From: Chloroherpetonaceae bacterium
GTDB lineage: Bacteria; Bacteroidota; Chlorobiia; Chlorobiales; Thermochlorobacteraceae
Length of the DNA: 64,000 nucleotides
Assembly: GCA_033763895.1 (NCBI GenBank)
Contig: JANRJQ010000004.1
Location: 731,001-795,000 of the forward strand
Direction of reading: 5' to 3'
The position numbers and the translations under genes are program-made. Positions 27,508 to 36,721 of this stretch are shown one piece after another. How positions within the stretch are numbered: position 1 is the stretch's first letter; every line of letters starts with the position of its first letter. The notes beneath the pieces were generated by a model. It was not told the origin of the DNA and searched no databases. It saw only the letters and a program-made list of their open reading frames with translations.

Positions 27508-28551
27508 TTAAAATTGAAGTGAAAGCGAAAGCCATTGCGGCGCGCTCAAGCGTCCGAAGGTTTGATAAGAGTAGTCGAATCGGAAGTTTAGGCCTGCAAG
27601 CATATACTTGACCCCAAGTCCAAATGCTAAACCGGTTTCAGCTTCGTTTAAGAAAAGGGTGTTATAACCGACACGAAAATACAGTAAATCATGCCACCCA
27701 TATTCTGCACCTAAGTTGAAGTATGAATCGTTATCATTCGGTGCAACACCATCAAGTGCAATGATGAGAAGATTCTCATTGTCTTTGATGAGATCATAGG
27801 AAAGACCAATCTTAAAGACGAGGGGAAGATTCCAACTTTCAGTACCTAACATCGCGGGGATCCCGTTATTTTCCCCTGCAGCGCCAGTTCCGGAAGACGC
27901 GGTAATCAACAGTCCATTGCCGCTCATAGCCATTTGTGTTCCAAAATTATACATTGTTGCCGCAACGCGAAGCCGATCTTCAATATTATAAAGAAGCCCC
28001 AAATCAAGCGCGACGCCTTGCGCCGAAGCTCGCCAAATGGATTGGTTGATAAACTTCAAACTTCCTCCAATCGAAAACTGATCGGTGAGTGAAACAGCAT
28101 AGCTAAATTGAATAGCGAGATCGTTGGTTGAAAAGAATTCGCCCGTGCCATCGGGTTGCGCTTCTGTTGTGCGTTCAATATCTCCTGAACTGAGCAACGT
28201 TGCGCCTATTCCAAATGTGCCAAAGCCTGTCTTGGCAGTTAACCCGGCCCAATTGATACTTGTCCCTGCAAGCCACACGGAGTGGACCGATCCGATTTGA
28301 AGACCGTCATTTCTTGCAATGCCCGCCGGATTCCAATAGAGCGACATCACATCGGGGCGAGAGGCAATTTGTGCACCGCCCATCGCTACGGCTCTTGGTC
28401 CAATCCCAATGCCTAAAAATTGCGCTGCCGTTGTCGCCACTCGCGATTGTGCATGAATCTCTTGACGATTCATTCCACCTATAATCGCAATAATCATTGC
28501 GAGGAAGAGTGCTGAAGTTCGTTTCATTCTACCATTAACTTTTAATCTCAT
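27508..28551 (-). CDS. PorV/PorQ-like outer-membrane protein
   Basis: A 347-aa protein with a signal peptide and the PorV/UPF0164-type beginning AAQFLGIGIGPRAVAMGGA followed by DVMSLYWNPAGIA, then alternating hydrophobic strands ending in an aromatic C-terminus (LSLSLQF), as expected for a 14-strand-type barrel. PorV is the outer-membrane shuttle that carries sorting-domain proteins from the T9SS translocon to the attachment complex. The start at 28551 is supported by a GAGGAG Shine-Dalgarno sequence seven bases upstream. It directly follows the 1280-aa sorted protein and may be its dedicated partner. Confidence 0.75.
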   Translation of the reverse strand: MRLKVNGRMKRTSALFLAMIIAIIGGMNRQEIHAQSRVATTAAQFLGIGIGPRAVAMGGAQIASRPDVMSLYWNPAGIARNDGLQIGSVHSVWLAGTSINWAGLTAKTGFGTFGIGATLLSSGDIERTTEAQPDGTGEFFSTNDLAIQFSYAVSLTDQFSIGGSLKFINQSIWRASAQGVALDLGLLYNIEDRLRVAATMYNFGTQMAMSGNGLLITASSGTGAAGENNGIPAMLGTESWNLPLVFKIGLSYDLIKDNENLLIIALDGVAPNDNDSYFNLGAEYGWHDLLYFRVGYNTLFLNEAETGLAFGLGVKYMLAGLNFRFDYSYQTFGRLSAPQWLSLSLQF

Positions 28552-28561
28552 CTCACACTCC

Positions 28562-31500
28562 TCATTTAATTATGGCGAACTTTCCGGTCTTGCTACCAAT
28601 CCCGGGAGCATCCAAGTAGTAGATGTATAGCCCGTATGCGGCATCTAGCCCATCTCTTGTTCTCAGGTTCCAATACACCGTTCCTTCCAAACTTCCGCTT
28701 TGCCTGATTTCCTGCACAAATTCGCCGCGAACATTATAAATTCGAATTGTTGCATTTTGTGGAACATTGGTAAAGCTGATTCGCCTTTCCCCACGGCCGG
28801 TCTGTACACCTACGGGCAATGAGGGTTCATATAAACTTCTCGCGACATATGGGTTAGGCACAACCTTCACACGGTCAAGTGCGGTTTTTTCGATCTCGGA
28901 TGCAATTCCAACCGATTGCGCTGTTAATTTGAACCGATCACCTGAGACAAATGGCTTGACAAACCGAACCACGAACTTATCCCCGACTTTCGGTTTCACC
29001 GCACCCGGCACACGGGTTGGCGAAAAGGTTATCACCCAACTGTAAAGAGAATCCACACCACTTGCCGGAGCAACAGGAAGAAATGGTAAAGCAATTTGTA
29101 CAAGATTGGAATCTAATCGCGTGTTGACCGTATTAACGGGGAAAAAGAAGCGTGCGACTTGACCCGTCGAAAGATTTCGAACCACAAAATTACACGGCTG
29201 TGAATTAATCGTCCGATTTGCGTTGCCACGCCGAAATACCACTCGGTCACTATTTGAAGTTTCAACCACTTCAATTTCAAAATCATTGGCTTGTGCAATG
29301 GTATCAAAAGCAACATTACCAGCATCAAATGTGCCATTGTTCACTTGCTGAATACTCACTGTATATGCATTAGGCAACGGTTCACTCCCTCGAGCAACCC
29401 AACCGGATTGCTGCGGTTGATATCGAATATTGATATCATTTTCAATTGAGAGCATTAGCCCGTTAAAAATCTGACTATCTCCTACATAAAGGGTTGAATT
29501 CCTCCGATATGAACTCTGCACATTCAATGGGAAACGACTTTGTTTGATAATCGTATCAGGGCTATTGGCATTGGTCACATCGATGACTCTGAACGACGTG
29601 GTAACACGTGAAAGCTCGCGCGCATCTTGAGTATCAATTCGTCCGTTGCCATTGTTATCGATTCCATCGGTACCGGCATCACTAAATTCTACCACATATT
29701 CTTTATTCCGTACGGCCTTGGGGTCAAGTGTTGTATATCGCACACTCCCGCCGCCTATCGGAGGTTTTCCATCCGTAAGCAAAGGAGTTAATGAACCGCC
29801 GCTTCCCATTGGGGATTCAAATCCAGAAACTTTCGCTCCCGGGACAACCACAACCACATTTTGACCAAGCAGGAAATTTCCATTCCCATCAGGGCGCGCG
29901 CTGACCGGATTCTCTGCCGGATATAGCCCAAGCGCTGTATCACCACGGTTGTAAGCGACTACCGCATAGAAATAGGTTTTTCCGTTGATAACCGAAGTAT
30001 CGGTATATGAGCGAACAAGTCCGGTATTGTTACCCAAATAAAAGGCGATACCTCTCGATTGTTCAAGCAAAATGGTGGTTGCAAGTGGGAAATTTCCTCG
30101 GATATCATTATCCAAGTCAAACTGGGCCAATGCCTTTAACTGCTGTGCAGGCTGCCCTCGTGAATCCGTAATGAGTAAAGCATCTGAAAAATTTGGATCC
30201 GTTGCTTTATATATTTTATATCCTTCAAAATTCTTCACTCTTAAATCAGTTGTACCTTGTGGTAGGTTTAGCCTTCGGCGAATAAATTCATCGCGATATT
30301 CTTCCGATTCACTTTCCCAATACAGAGTCACTCGTCCGTTATCGGTATAAGCTCTTACAACAGGCACTGGCTGTGGGGGACGGGCAAAATTGTAATTAGC
30401 ATCATAAATCGCTTGAACAATATCGCGGTTGCTGAGGATATTGATTTCATCTGTTCCATATACTTGCGCAATCGAAAAGCGCTCGGTTTGCCCTGAACCC
30501 AAGGGGAAGTAACCTGCGCCATACATATAATCGCCATCGATGATGTTTGGCTGAATCAAATCAAAACGGCCGGGGCGGGTTGAGCGAATCATTTCAGGGA
30601 TATTTCCCAAATCAAAATCGTTGTTGGTTCCAAAAGCAAAACTTGTAAGCCCAATTTGATCGGCTTCATTGACATCACGGGCATCTATGAAGAGTTCACT
30701 GCCATCTTCATTGCCGTTGTTATCAAAGGTGTCGTCACGGCGTTCGTCAATCATTGGGTAAAGTTTTTGATTGATTTCAAGAGGATCTAAAATTCCTGAA
30801 CCTGCGGGGTAGCCTGTGGGATTATCGACACCAAGTTGAATATAATCGATGTACCGAAGTGGTGTAAGATTTCGTGAACGTGATTGTTGAGTAATTAAAT
30901 CAAATTCCGTTACTCTTCTGTCCACATGAAGGATATAATTTTCATCGATGAGTCCGTTAAGGTTATCATCAAATGAATTGTTAGAAACTTCTGATAGTAC
31001 TTTGCCGGGACCAATCACATACGATTTTCCAAGTGAAACAACGGTGGTATCATTAGAAGGAACTCGGAGAAACCTCCGTTGATAAACAGTAATTTCGCTG
31101 TTGTATTTTACAATTGGCTTCCGAACCCGTTCAATCACAATTACCGGATCACCGGCTTGCAATACCCGTCGGAATTGAAATTCATCTCGACCACTTTCGG
31201 GGTTTGTGGTTTTGGTATTGACATCATAATCATAGGGACCTGAACCGCCGTTTATATTGAATTGTGCCGGTGTGAGTGAAGTATTTCGACCCGAGAGCGT
31301 CCAATCATCATCATTATCTATTCCATCAAATGAATTTCCGGGGCTTTCCAAAAAGGCAAGTCCTAATAAACCGGGCGGGAATCGAGCATCCCAAGTTCCG
31401 GGGACATTTTGCGGAGAGGTGGCGCGGCTATAAGTAATCGAGCGACTTTGATCAAAGAAGGTAACTCCTCCCGCTGCTGGTCCACCGCCAATATTAGTTC

Positions 31501-32404
31501 CTACAACCGATCCGAAGAAGACTTTATCATAGTCAAACTTCGAATCGTTCTTAATATCATAAATCCAGAAGATATTGTCTTGAGCAAGAAAGTTGGAGAA
31601 TTGAAGGCCGCGGATTGAGACGACAAGCCCTGCGCCATAACGGCGAGTATCGCCCGGGTAGGGTTGATAACCGTAGGCATCAAACCATTGCCGATCTGTT
31701 CCATCGGTTGTCACAAAATAGCTTTCTTGATCGGCATTAGTAATTCCTCGGCCAAAGTAACCGTTCCATTGTGCAAGACCGGTTCGATCATCAATCCAAG
31801 TCGGTTGATCAGGCCAACGGTCGGGCCAAGTGTTCGTGAGGTGACTCATCGCCACTCGGTCTTGACGCGGATTGCTAAATCCGGTAAAAGGGGTGAGGCC
31901 ATAGAAAATCCCGCCCGGATTTTTTTCCGTCCTTCTAAAGCGTACGCTTGGATTTCCGGTGACATACCAAGATGTATCTGAGATTGAAACACCACTATCC
32001 CCATTGACGACAATATTTGGATTGATGATTGAATTTGTTGGAATACGAACGCCAGTTCTATTATCGCGAAGCCGCCTGCCGGTTGCACGAGTTGGATCAC
32101 TCGCGTCATAAAGAATGGTATCTGCAAAGATTTTTTCAATACCAATCACCACATTTAAGTCACCGACATAAGTATTGTTTTCTACCGGCCAAGCACCATT
32201 GGGAGCTAAACCACCCGCGACTCTACCTTGATTAAAAAAGGTGGTTTTCACACGGTTTCCATTGTGAATATTGCTGCGTTGAAATTGCAATCCGTATTGC
32301 TGTTCAAGCGGAAGATTGATGCCCTGTGCATTTAATTCAGTCGATAATACGCTGAACAAGACGACCAATGCCGTCAAGAGTGAAAATTGTGAACCCTTTT
32401 TCAT
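28562..32404 (-). CDS. Very large secreted protein with a C-terminal sorting/FlgD-like domain
   Basis: A 1280-aa protein with a signal peptide (residues 1-26). The body is beta-rich, with Ca-binding-like acidic loops (FDGIDNDDDW, FDDNLNGLIDEN, GIDNNGNGRIDTQDA), a fibronectin-III-like segment (about 680-760, VTLYWESESEE) and a C-terminal domain VVPNPYVARS...IRIYNVRGEFVQEI...YGLYIYYLDAPG resembling Por-secretion/FlgD Ig-like sorting domains. No catalytic family is recognised. It is sandwiched between the TonB receptor (1 bp away) and the PorV-like gene, the place where SusD stands in classical loci. It may be a surface partner of the receptor. That role is inference. Confidence 0.7.
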   Translation of the reverse strand: MKKGSQFSLLTALVVLFSVLSTELNAQGINLPLEQQYGLQFQRSNIHNGNRVKTTFFNQGRVAGGLAPNGAWPVENNTYVGDLNVVIGIEKIFADTILYDASDPTRATGRRLRDNRTGVRIPTNSIINPNIVVNGDSGVSISDTSWYVTGNPSVRFRRTEKNPGGIFYGLTPFTGFSNPRQDRVAMSHLTNTWPDRWPDQPTWIDDRTGLAQWNGYFGRGITNADQESYFVTTDGTDRQWFDAYGYQPYPGDTRRYGAGLVVSIRGLQFSNFLAQDNIFWIYDIKNDSKFDYDKVFFGSVVGTNIGGGPAAGGVTFFDQSRSITYSRATSPQNVPGTWDARFPPGLLGLAFLESPGNSFDGIDNDDDWTLSGRNTSLTPAQFNINGGSGPYDYDVNTKTTNPESGRDEFQFRRVLQAGDPVIVIERVRKPIVKYNSEITVYQRRFLRVPSNDTTVVSLGKSYVIGPGKVLSEVSNNSFDDNLNGLIDENYILHVDRRVTEFDLITQQSRSRNLTPLRYIDYIQLGVDNPTGYPAGSGILDPLEINQKLYPMIDERRDDTFDNNGNEDGSELFIDARDVNEADQIGLTSFAFGTNNDFDLGNIPEMIRSTRPGRFDLIQPNIIDGDYMYGAGYFPLGSGQTERFSIAQVYGTDEINILSNRDIVQAIYDANYNFARPPQPVPVVRAYTDNGRVTLYWESESEEYRDEFIRRRLNLPQGTTDLRVKNFEGYKIYKATDPNFSDALLITDSRGQPAQQLKALAQFDLDNDIRGNFPLATTILLEQSRGIAFYLGNNTGLVRSYTDTSVINGKTYFYAVVAYNRGDTALGLYPAENPVSARPDGNGNFLLGQNVVVVVPGAKVSGFESPMGSGGSLTPLLTDGKPPIGGGSVRYTTLDPKAVRNKEYVVEFSDAGTDGIDNNGNGRIDTQDARELSRVTTSFRVIDVTNANSPDTIIKQSRFPLNVQSSYRRNSTLYVGDSQIFNGLMLSIENDINIRYQPQQSGWVARGSEPLPNAYTVSIQQVNNGTFDAGNVAFDTIAQANDFEIEVVETSNSDRVVFRRGNANRTINSQPCNFVVRNLSTGQVARFFFPVNTVNTRLDSNLVQIALPFLPVAPASGVDSLYSWVITFSPTRVPGAVKPKVGDKFVVRFVKPFVSGDRFKLTAQSVGIASEIEKTALDRVKVVPNPYVARSLYEPSLPVGVQTGRGERRISFTNVPQNATIRIYNVRGEFVQEIRQSGSLEGTVYWNLRTRDGLDAAYGLYIYYLDAPGIGSKTGKFAIIK

Positions 32405-32405
32405 A

Positions 32406-35400
32406 TTAAAAATTAAGTGTCATTCCAAGCGATAAGCGCCGCGGTTCAGAAAGTCTGCCGGGCTGTTGGAAAAATTCTTCAACGGTATTGAGTGTATTGA
32501 ATTGATTGTTCTGAATCGGGAGTAAAATATTATTGACGGCGCTTCCGGTGCGTGCATACACACCAAGCTCATTGGCCGCATCTAAGAGATTGAAAACTTG
32601 CAAAAACAATCCTATCCCGACGCCATCGAAATTGAAATTTTTCGATGCCCGTAAATCCATTGTAAAAGTAGCAGGGCTGGTTGCGGTGTTTGTAATCAGC
32701 CGTGCAACACCGCCACTTGGTGCGGGAATCAATTCAGGTGTGAATGGAAAGCCTGAGCCGTAACGTGCGATAACTCCCACATTCCAATCATCAGAAGCGT
32801 AGTTGGCCGTGATGTTTAAGGTGTGACGCTGATCCCAAGGCAATGGTAAAAGTTGTGTTTCAACTTCTGCCCCTCCTCGACGTTGATTAGCAGCTGAACC
32901 CGGATCGGCAGAGTTGCCTTGGGCAATTTGAAGCGTATAATCGACGCCAAAACTTATGGCATTTGATACCTGCTGTGTTACTGAAAGTGTAATCCCACGA
33001 ACAAATCCGTAATCGAAATTATCAAATATAAAATATTGTGCGCCGTTTACGAGGTCACGAATAAAGGCCGAACTGGCAAGGTCGCGAATATCACGGAAGT
33101 AAGCCGTTAGGTTTATCCCAATTGATTCTCCGATTTGCTGTTGAAGCCCGATTTCACCACTGGTTGTTCGCTGCGGTTTAATATCCGGATTTCCGAATGG
33201 GCCAATGAACCCGCCGGCGCCGGCCTGCTCTCCATATTTATAACGCGAGTTTTCATAAAGCAGAGATAACTGTGGCATTTGAAAAAATTGACCAAATGAA
33301 AAATAAACCAACCCGTTTTCGGTAATCGGAAATGAAACGCCAAGCCGTGGGCTTATGGCATATTTTGGTGTTGCATCAATTTGGCGATTGGTTGTTCCAT
33401 TCCGCTCAGCATAAATACTATCGGGCAGGAGCTTAATAAATTCGCTGGGGTCACTGGGATCTCTTGGGATTGTAGTTCTTGAGTTGAAGTAATCGAACCG
33501 GATGCCTAAGTTGATGACTAAACTGCCGAATTCAATTTTATCCTGTAAATAAGCCGCAAGTTCAAACGGCGTTCTTTGGTAAACATCGCCCCCTCCAAGC
33601 TCTGTCACAGGGTCGGCAAGTTCGGGTTGAAATCCATTGACAAGGTTTGGAACCCCATTTTCAAATTGATCTCTAACGACAAGGGCATTGAAATCGAGAC
33701 GATGAAATTTCACATCAACGCCCATTTTCACAAGATGAATATCGGTCATTTGACTGGTCAGGTCGGCTCTGAAGTGATTGGTATTTGTCGTGCGGTCAAA
33801 GCGATCATTTTTTGTACCACCGGCTAAAAAGAAATCGCCTTGCCCGACATTGCCTCCCAGACCCGGAAATTGATAGCGAGGGTCAAGTGGGTTTTCGAAA
33901 ACATAATTGAATGACCGCGTGTTGTAATTGGAGTAAGTTGCTTCAATAAAGGTTGTATTTGAAGCAGTGTAAGTGATTTTGCCGATATGATTCAGTGTGT
34001 TTCGAAAGAACCGCTGATCGCCATCCGGATTTAATGACCAGCCGTGATCATACGATCTGAAATTTTCATCCTCATAATTCAAACTATAGGTGAGTTTAAG
34101 GATAGCAGATCCCTTAAAAGCCAATTTGGTTTGAAATGAACGGCGCTCGTAGTTGCTCAGCGGAACAACCGCATCATCGCCAGTCCCTAAATTTCTATAG
34201 TTATTAAAGATCGCAAGGTTTGAAGTCGTTGGGTTGTATGGTACCGCGACCGGGATGCCATTGGCACGGTCAACGATTGCACGGCCATTTTGGTCAAGTG
34301 CAATCGGTGGGGAGGTTGGGTTTCCCGGAAATGAAATCGTACCAAAGCCTTGATTGCCGATAACGAATCGACCCCGAATTGCCGGAAAAGGGGTTTGTAA
34401 TAAGGCATATGGATTATTGACAACATCCAAAAGCGAGAGGACATCGCCGGGTTGATATTGACGAATCCCGTTCAGAAATCCATCGTTCGCGAAATACCGA
34501 CCTGCCGCATAAAATGTTAAATCGTTTCCCGTAAAAGGAACGGGGCCACTGATATTAGCCTGCATATTTGGGATTGCTAAGGGAGAAACTGAAGAAAGCC
34601 CACGGTACGAAGAAGCACGTGAAGTCAGATAGTCTCCACCATAAAGCATCATTTGACCGGTATATTTTTCACTTCCGTCTTTGGTAATGATGTTCACAAT
34701 ACCCGACATCGCTTGGCCGTACTCGGCATTAAACGCACCGGAAATGACTTGCACTTCTTGAATCGTTTGCGGGTCAATAAAATTCGAAGCCCCGGCTTGA
34801 AAGGTACGACTGAAATTACCGTCGAAAACATCGGTTACAGAAATGCCGTCCACCAAATAAGCGACTTCATTTCGACGGCCACCTCGGAAACTTCCACCGA
34901 CAACCCCCGCTTGAATGCCAATGACTTGGTTGATGTCTTCCACCGGCAACGCTTGAATTTCTTCCGAACTTACAACCGCAGCTGAATAAGTTTGATCTTT
35001 GACCACAATCGGACGCTCAGCTCGAATCACGATTTCATCACTTCTGATTTCATCGGTGTTCAAAACAAAATCAAGCCTTTCGGTATAATCAGCTTTGATT
35101 CGAATATTGGTTACAGTTTTGGGTTGATACCCAAGATAAGAGGCTTTAATGGTATAAGTCCCGGGAGGAATATTAAGAATGGTATAATTCCCGTTGGCAT
35201 CTGTGGTGCCGCCGTATCGCGTCCCATCAATTTTAATATTGGCACCAATCAATGGTTCTTTCGTATTTACATCGATGACCGAACCGGTCAATTTTCCTGT
35301 CGTGCCTAAAACGGTCGCGGGCTTTTCAATGGCTGCCCCAATGCTTTCTTTGGCAGAGAATGATGCTAAACATACCAATGCCAAAAATGCCGAGATCAAT

Positions 35401-35408
35401 GACTTCAT
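32406..35408 (-). CDS. TonB-dependent outer-membrane receptor (SusC-like, without SusD)
   Basis: A 1000-aa receptor. A signal peptide is followed by a carboxypeptidase-regulatory-like domain (about 38-115, GSVIDVNTKEPLIGANIKID and GTTDANGNYTILNIPPGTYT), a plug domain (about 130-245, IQALPVEDINQVIGIQAGV, RRNEVAYLVDGISVTDVFDG, EVQVISGAFNAEYG) and a 22-strand-type barrel ending in the aromatic SLGMTLNF. It should import oligosaccharides released at the surface. It is the first gene of the ten-gene operon, with a promoter and operator 90-150 bp upstream. No SusD homologue is adjacent. Confidence 0.9.
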   Translation of the reverse strand: MKSLISAFLALVCLASFSAKESIGAAIEKPATVLGTTGKLTGSVIDVNTKEPLIGANIKIDGTRYGGTTDANGNYTILNIPPGTYTIKASYLGYQPKTVTNIRIKADYTERLDFVLNTDEIRSDEIVIRAERPIVVKDQTYSAAVVSSEEIQALPVEDINQVIGIQAGVVGGSFRGGRRNEVAYLVDGISVTDVFDGNFSRTFQAGASNFIDPQTIQEVQVISGAFNAEYGQAMSGIVNIITKDGSEKYTGQMMLYGGDYLTSRASSYRGLSSVSPLAIPNMQANISGPVPFTGNDLTFYAAGRYFANDGFLNGIRQYQPGDVLSLLDVVNNPYALLQTPFPAIRGRFVIGNQGFGTISFPGNPTSPPIALDQNGRAIVDRANGIPVAVPYNPTTSNLAIFNNYRNLGTGDDAVVPLSNYERRSFQTKLAFKGSAILKLTYSLNYEDENFRSYDHGWSLNPDGDQRFFRNTLNHIGKITYTASNTTFIEATYSNYNTRSFNYVFENPLDPRYQFPGLGGNVGQGDFFLAGGTKNDRFDRTTNTNHFRADLTSQMTDIHLVKMGVDVKFHRLDFNALVVRDQFENGVPNLVNGFQPELADPVTELGGGDVYQRTPFELAAYLQDKIEFGSLVINLGIRFDYFNSRTTIPRDPSDPSEFIKLLPDSIYAERNGTTNRQIDATPKYAISPRLGVSFPITENGLVYFSFGQFFQMPQLSLLYENSRYKYGEQAGAGGFIGPFGNPDIKPQRTTSGEIGLQQQIGESIGINLTAYFRDIRDLASSAFIRDLVNGAQYFIFDNFDYGFVRGITLSVTQQVSNAISFGVDYTLQIAQGNSADPGSAANQRRGGAEVETQLLPLPWDQRHTLNITANYASDDWNVGVIARYGSGFPFTPELIPAPSGGVARLITNTATSPATFTMDLRASKNFNFDGVGIGLFLQVFNLLDAANELGVYARTGSAVNNILLPIQNNQFNTLNTVEEFFQQPGRLSEPRRLSLGMTLNF

Positions 35409-35497
35409 ATTGGTGAAGAGGCGATTTTGCCCCTGTCATTCGTTATTGGATTAATGAACTTGATTTATTTCGGCTTTGAACTGCCGTTGAAACAACT

Positions 35498-35515
35498 ATT
35501 TAATCGTTTCAATTA
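35498..35515. promoter_or_regulatory. Probable LacI-family operator of the TonB-receptor operon
   Basis: ATTTAATCGTTTCAATTA, identical over 18 bp to the site at 17853-17870. The first 16 bases form the CG-centred dyad ATTnAAnCGnTTnAAT. It lies 90-107 bp before the receptor ATG and just downstream of a likely promoter, a position where a bound repressor would block transcription start. Confidence 0.7.
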
Positions 35516-35523
35516 AGTTTTTG

Positions 35524-35551
35524 AACATAGTTTTTTTTAATCAATTGTCAA
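35524..35551 (-). promoter_or_regulatory. Candidate promoter of the ten-gene operon
   Basis: On the minus strand TTGACA (35551-35546) is followed after 16 bp by TATGTT (35529-35524), a fair sigma70-type pair. Transcription would start near 35517, so the adjacent operator overlaps the first transcribed bases. Chlorobi promoters are less well known than those of E. coli, so this is a moderate call. Confidence 0.45.
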
Positions 35552-35579
35552 AAAAACTTTTTTCTTTAGTTGAATTCCT

Positions 35580-36626
35580 TTAGAAACCAATAAGAACCAA
35601 TAGGGCTGCAACCCCCATTCCAATGACCAAAGCGAAAGAATAAATTGAATTGAGCAAAAAAAACTTTACAAAAGTTTTTAATCGGCTTTGACCATAAACC
35701 CGCCTCATCGCAAGAAATAAATAGACGGGTGGATAGATATACATCCAATTTGAAATGGTTTCCAACCATTCAAGATGAAGCCGCTCACCCAATTCACTAA
35801 ACAAGATATTGAAGAGAAAAACCAAGAAGAGCAGTGCATGAACATGCAATGAAAAAACCAAATGCTCGGTATAAGCCATCACGGACTTTCTAAATAACAC
35901 TCTTAAGACAAGTGCAAAAAGAGGCATTAAAAAAAACAGCATGTGAGTAAACCTTCTTAAAATCAGTTCACTAACCCCATTCGGTCTTTCCTCAAGAGCT
36001 TTATAGTTTTTCTCGATTCGTTTAACAAACCAATTTTCACTTGAGTCAGAAGAAATGTCAATAAGTTTTTTTCCTTCCTTCTTCGAATTGAGAATTGATT
36101 TTTGTTTGCTTTCACCTTTCTTCGCTTCACTTTGCGAGATCTTACCGTTTAATCCGATTTGCCACTCATCATCAACTTCTTGTTCATTTGTGGTATCTGA
36201 TAAAAGAGAATCAAGTTTCCCGCCTTCTCTCAATCCCTGTTCAAACTCACGAAATTTGCTTTTTCCTTCTTCGGTTTCGTCTTTTGAACCATTTAAGAAC
36301 CCGTTCAGAATAAAGAATACAATTGTCGAGAAAAGGAAAAAACGAAATGGTGGCAAATACCCAATTCGCTTTCCTTGATTATACTCTTGCGTTAATGCAC
36401 CCGGAAATCGAAAAAAAATGCGCAAGGTTTTGACGAGTCTTGAATCCCACATAAAGAAATCCAAAACACTTTCTTTAATAAATTTTCCAAAAGACGTTTT
36501 CAAACCTTCACGCGCAGGCTGCCCGCAATTGGGGCAAAAATTGCCTTGATACACCGTGCCACAGTTCAAACAGGTTTGTTCTGAACTTTCACGCACGGTG
36601 ATATCTGAGGTTTGAAGTTGATCCAT
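35580..36626 (-). CDS. DUF3667-type membrane protein with an N-terminal zinc ribbon
   Basis: A 348-aa protein starting with a four-cysteine zinc ribbon (C19xxC22 and C31xxC34: CLNCGTVYQGNFCPNCG), followed by the DUF3667 core (FMWDSRLVKTLRIFFRFPGA, GKRIGYLPPFRFFLFSTIVFF). A long charged linker (about 125-215) and a C-terminal group of about four membrane helices complete it. The architecture is common in Bacteroidota and Chlorobi, and no function has been assigned to it. It stands alone between the receptor promoter and the DUF5683 gene. Confidence 0.8.
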   Translation of the reverse strand: MDQLQTSDITVRESSEQTCLNCGTVYQGNFCPNCGQPAREGLKTSFGKFIKESVLDFFMWDSRLVKTLRIFFRFPGALTQEYNQGKRIGYLPPFRFFLFSTIVFFILNGFLNGSKDETEEGKSKFREFEQGLREGGKLDSLLSDTTNEQEVDDEWQIGLNGKISQSEAKKGESKQKSILNSKKEGKKLIDISSDSSENWFVKRIEKNYKALEERPNGVSELILRRFTHMLFFLMPLFALVLRVLFRKSVMAYTEHLVFSLHVHALLFLVFLFNILFSELGERLHLEWLETISNWMYIYPPVYLFLAMRRVYGQSRLKTFVKFFLLNSIYSFALVIGMGVAALLVLIGF

Positions 36627-36721
36627 ATCGTTCGGATGGTTAATGTTATTTTTTATTCTTTTGGTTTAAGCCTACTGTAAAAACCGCATTAAATAGGCTT
36701 TGTTAGAGTCAAAGAAACGTT

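Noticed and set aside
28562-32404. SusD homologue following the TonB receptor
   Set aside because: The 1280-aa length, the C-terminal sorting/FlgD-like domain, fibronectin-like parts and the lack of a lipobox or TPR-rich SusD pattern do not fit SusD.
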